6,791 nucleotides of DNA from the NCBI GenBank assembly GCA_003645915.1, contig QNDG01000081.1:1-6791 (forward strand), read 5' to 3'. Of the stretch, positions 6,455-6,791 are shown one piece after another (position 1 is the first letter of the stretch; each line of letters begins with the position of its first letter). The position numbers and the translations under genes were made by a program. The DNA is from Candidatus Zhuqueibacterota bacterium. GTDB taxonomy: Bacteria > Zhuqueibacterota > QNDG01. The notes under the pieces were generated by a model. That model was given only the letters and a program-made list of their open reading frames with translations. It searched no databases and was not told where the DNA came from.

Positions 6455-6483
6455 ATTATTAAAGTTATAAATTACATTGTAAA
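6455..6483 (-). promoter_or_regulatory. Candidate promoter of the S51 peptidase - transglutaminase-like operon
   Basis: Minus strand TTTACA (6478-6483, five of six consensus bases), a 17-base spacer, and AATAAT (6455-6460, five of six) form a sigma70-type promoter. Transcription would begin near 6448, leaving a leader of about 78 bases before the ATG. Two palindromes sit on its edges, at 6449-6459 and 6482-6496. The region is very AT-rich, so chance matches are possible. Confidence 0.5.
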
Positions 6484-6496
6484 AATCAATGATTTT
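6482..6496. repeat. Perfect 15-base palindrome at the -35 edge (possible operator)
   Basis: AAAATCA, a central A, and TGATTTT form an odd-length perfect palindrome overlapping the outer bases of the -35 box of the S51 operon promoter. A smaller one, ATAAT-G-ATTAT (6449-6459), overlaps the -10 box and probable start site. Position rather than sequence identity suggests regulator binding. Confidence 0.4.
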
Positions 6497-6567
6497 CCTG
6501 CATAAAATTTTAAATTTCAGCAGGGTTTTATTTTTACAGTAGAAATTAAGAGTTGTTATCTACGATC

Positions 6568-6634
6568 CACGAATTACACGAATTAACACGAATCTTGCAA
6601 AAGCCGGACACGGTTCCACGAATTCTCACGAATT
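6568..6634. repeat. Phased array of CACGAATT units
   Basis: The unit CACGAATT occurs at 6568, 6577, 6587 (last base C), 6617 and 6627. Start-to-start distances are 9, 10, 30 and 10 bases, close to whole turns of the DNA helix, so the units lie on nearly one face. The gap between units 3 and 4 holds a diverged CACGG at 6609. I recall CACGAATTa-type tandem stretches as common intergenic repeats in environmental bacterial genomes, but the family name and role are not known to me and cannot be checked here. It is far too short and irregular to be a CRISPR array. Confidence 0.75.
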
Positions 6635-6651
6635 AAAAAAAAGGAGATTTT

Positions 6652-6791
6652 TCCCGATTCTTATTATTATAGTTTTTTCTTAAAGAGAATCGGGATTAAT
6701 AGATAACTGAGTGTGTGTTTTATATCTGAAAGTTGGATTAAGGAGACAGTGTTTTCTTTTTCTATAATAATCCCGATTCTGATTATCATAG
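6652..6791. repeat. Three-unit alternating repeat based on TCCCGATTCT
   Basis: TCCCGATTCT occurs at 6652-6661, inverted as AGAATCGGGA at 6686-6695, and again direct at 6771-6780. The outer two copies extend to 21 bases (6652-6672 and 6771-6791) with two mismatches, 119 bases apart. The middle copy pairs with the third over 13 bases (6686-6698 with 6768-6780) and with the first over 10 bases around a 24-base gap. Two alternative hairpins are therefore possible. The third copy runs to the window edge, so the element may continue. Confidence 0.75.

Larger units (their letters stand above)
6371..6791. other. Non-coding region upstream of the S51 operon
   Basis: These 421 bases contain no convincing complete gene on either strand. 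From left to right they hold the leader and promoter of the S51 operon with flanking palindromes (6376-6496), an AT-rich stretch with the short inverted pair CCTGC/GCAGG (6497-6501 and 6520-6524), the CACGAATT array (6568-6634), and the TCCCGATTCT alternating repeat (6652-6791). A possible plus-strand reading frame begins near 6749 and runs off the edge. Confidence 0.7.

Noticed and set aside
6448..6466. Fur box starting GATAATGAT near the S51 promoter.
   Set aside because: The first nine bases match the classic Fur consensus but the second half does not (13 of 19 by eye), and the region is so AT-rich that a partial match is expected by chance.
6568..6634. CRISPR-like array.
   Set aside because: Units are 8 bases with mostly one- or two-base gaps, there are no unique spacers of constant length, and no cas gene is present.

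Overview
The window looks like a piece of chromosome from an AT-rich Gram-negative bacterium, probably of the Fibrobacterota-Chlorobiota-Bacteroidota (FCB) group or a related uncultured phylum. Three things point that way: a protein tail resembling the C-terminal sorting domain of the type IX secretion system at the left edge, an outer-membrane beta-barrel protein, and a membrane-anchored PpiD/SurA-type chaperone of the form common in FCB bacteria. The phylum cannot be fixed from sequence reading alone. No rRNA, tRNA, transposase, CRISPR array or phage gene was seen.

Layout. Bases 1-1298 hold two plus-strand genes: the last 27 codons of a probable secreted T9SS substrate, then a 392-residue outer-membrane barrel of unknown function. 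A bidirectional terminator (1326-1357) separates them from a convergent minus-strand block. Read in its own direction (right to left), that block holds: an exported peptidase of family S51 (5558-6370); a secreted fusion of a beta-propeller and a transglutaminase-like domain (3890-5527), 30 bases downstream and probably in the same operon; a 119-residue single-pass membrane protein (3441-3800) with a palindrome-covered promoter candidate and a strong terminator; and a PpiD-like periplasmic folding factor (1379-3193) with its own promoter candidate. The right-hand 421 bases (6371-6791) hold the S51 promoter region, a phased array of short CACGAATT units, a three-unit alternating repeat around TCCCGATTCT, and possibly the first codons of a plus-strand gene cut by the window edge.

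Functional reading. Every complete protein appears to be exported, anchored in the inner membrane or placed in the outer membrane, so this is a cell-envelope neighbourhood. The most notable part is the two-gene unit of an exported S51 serine peptidase and a propeller-transglutaminase-like protein, both with visible catalytic residues. A joint role in processing an extracytoplasmic peptide or protein is an inference from co-orientation and shared export; the substrate is unknown.
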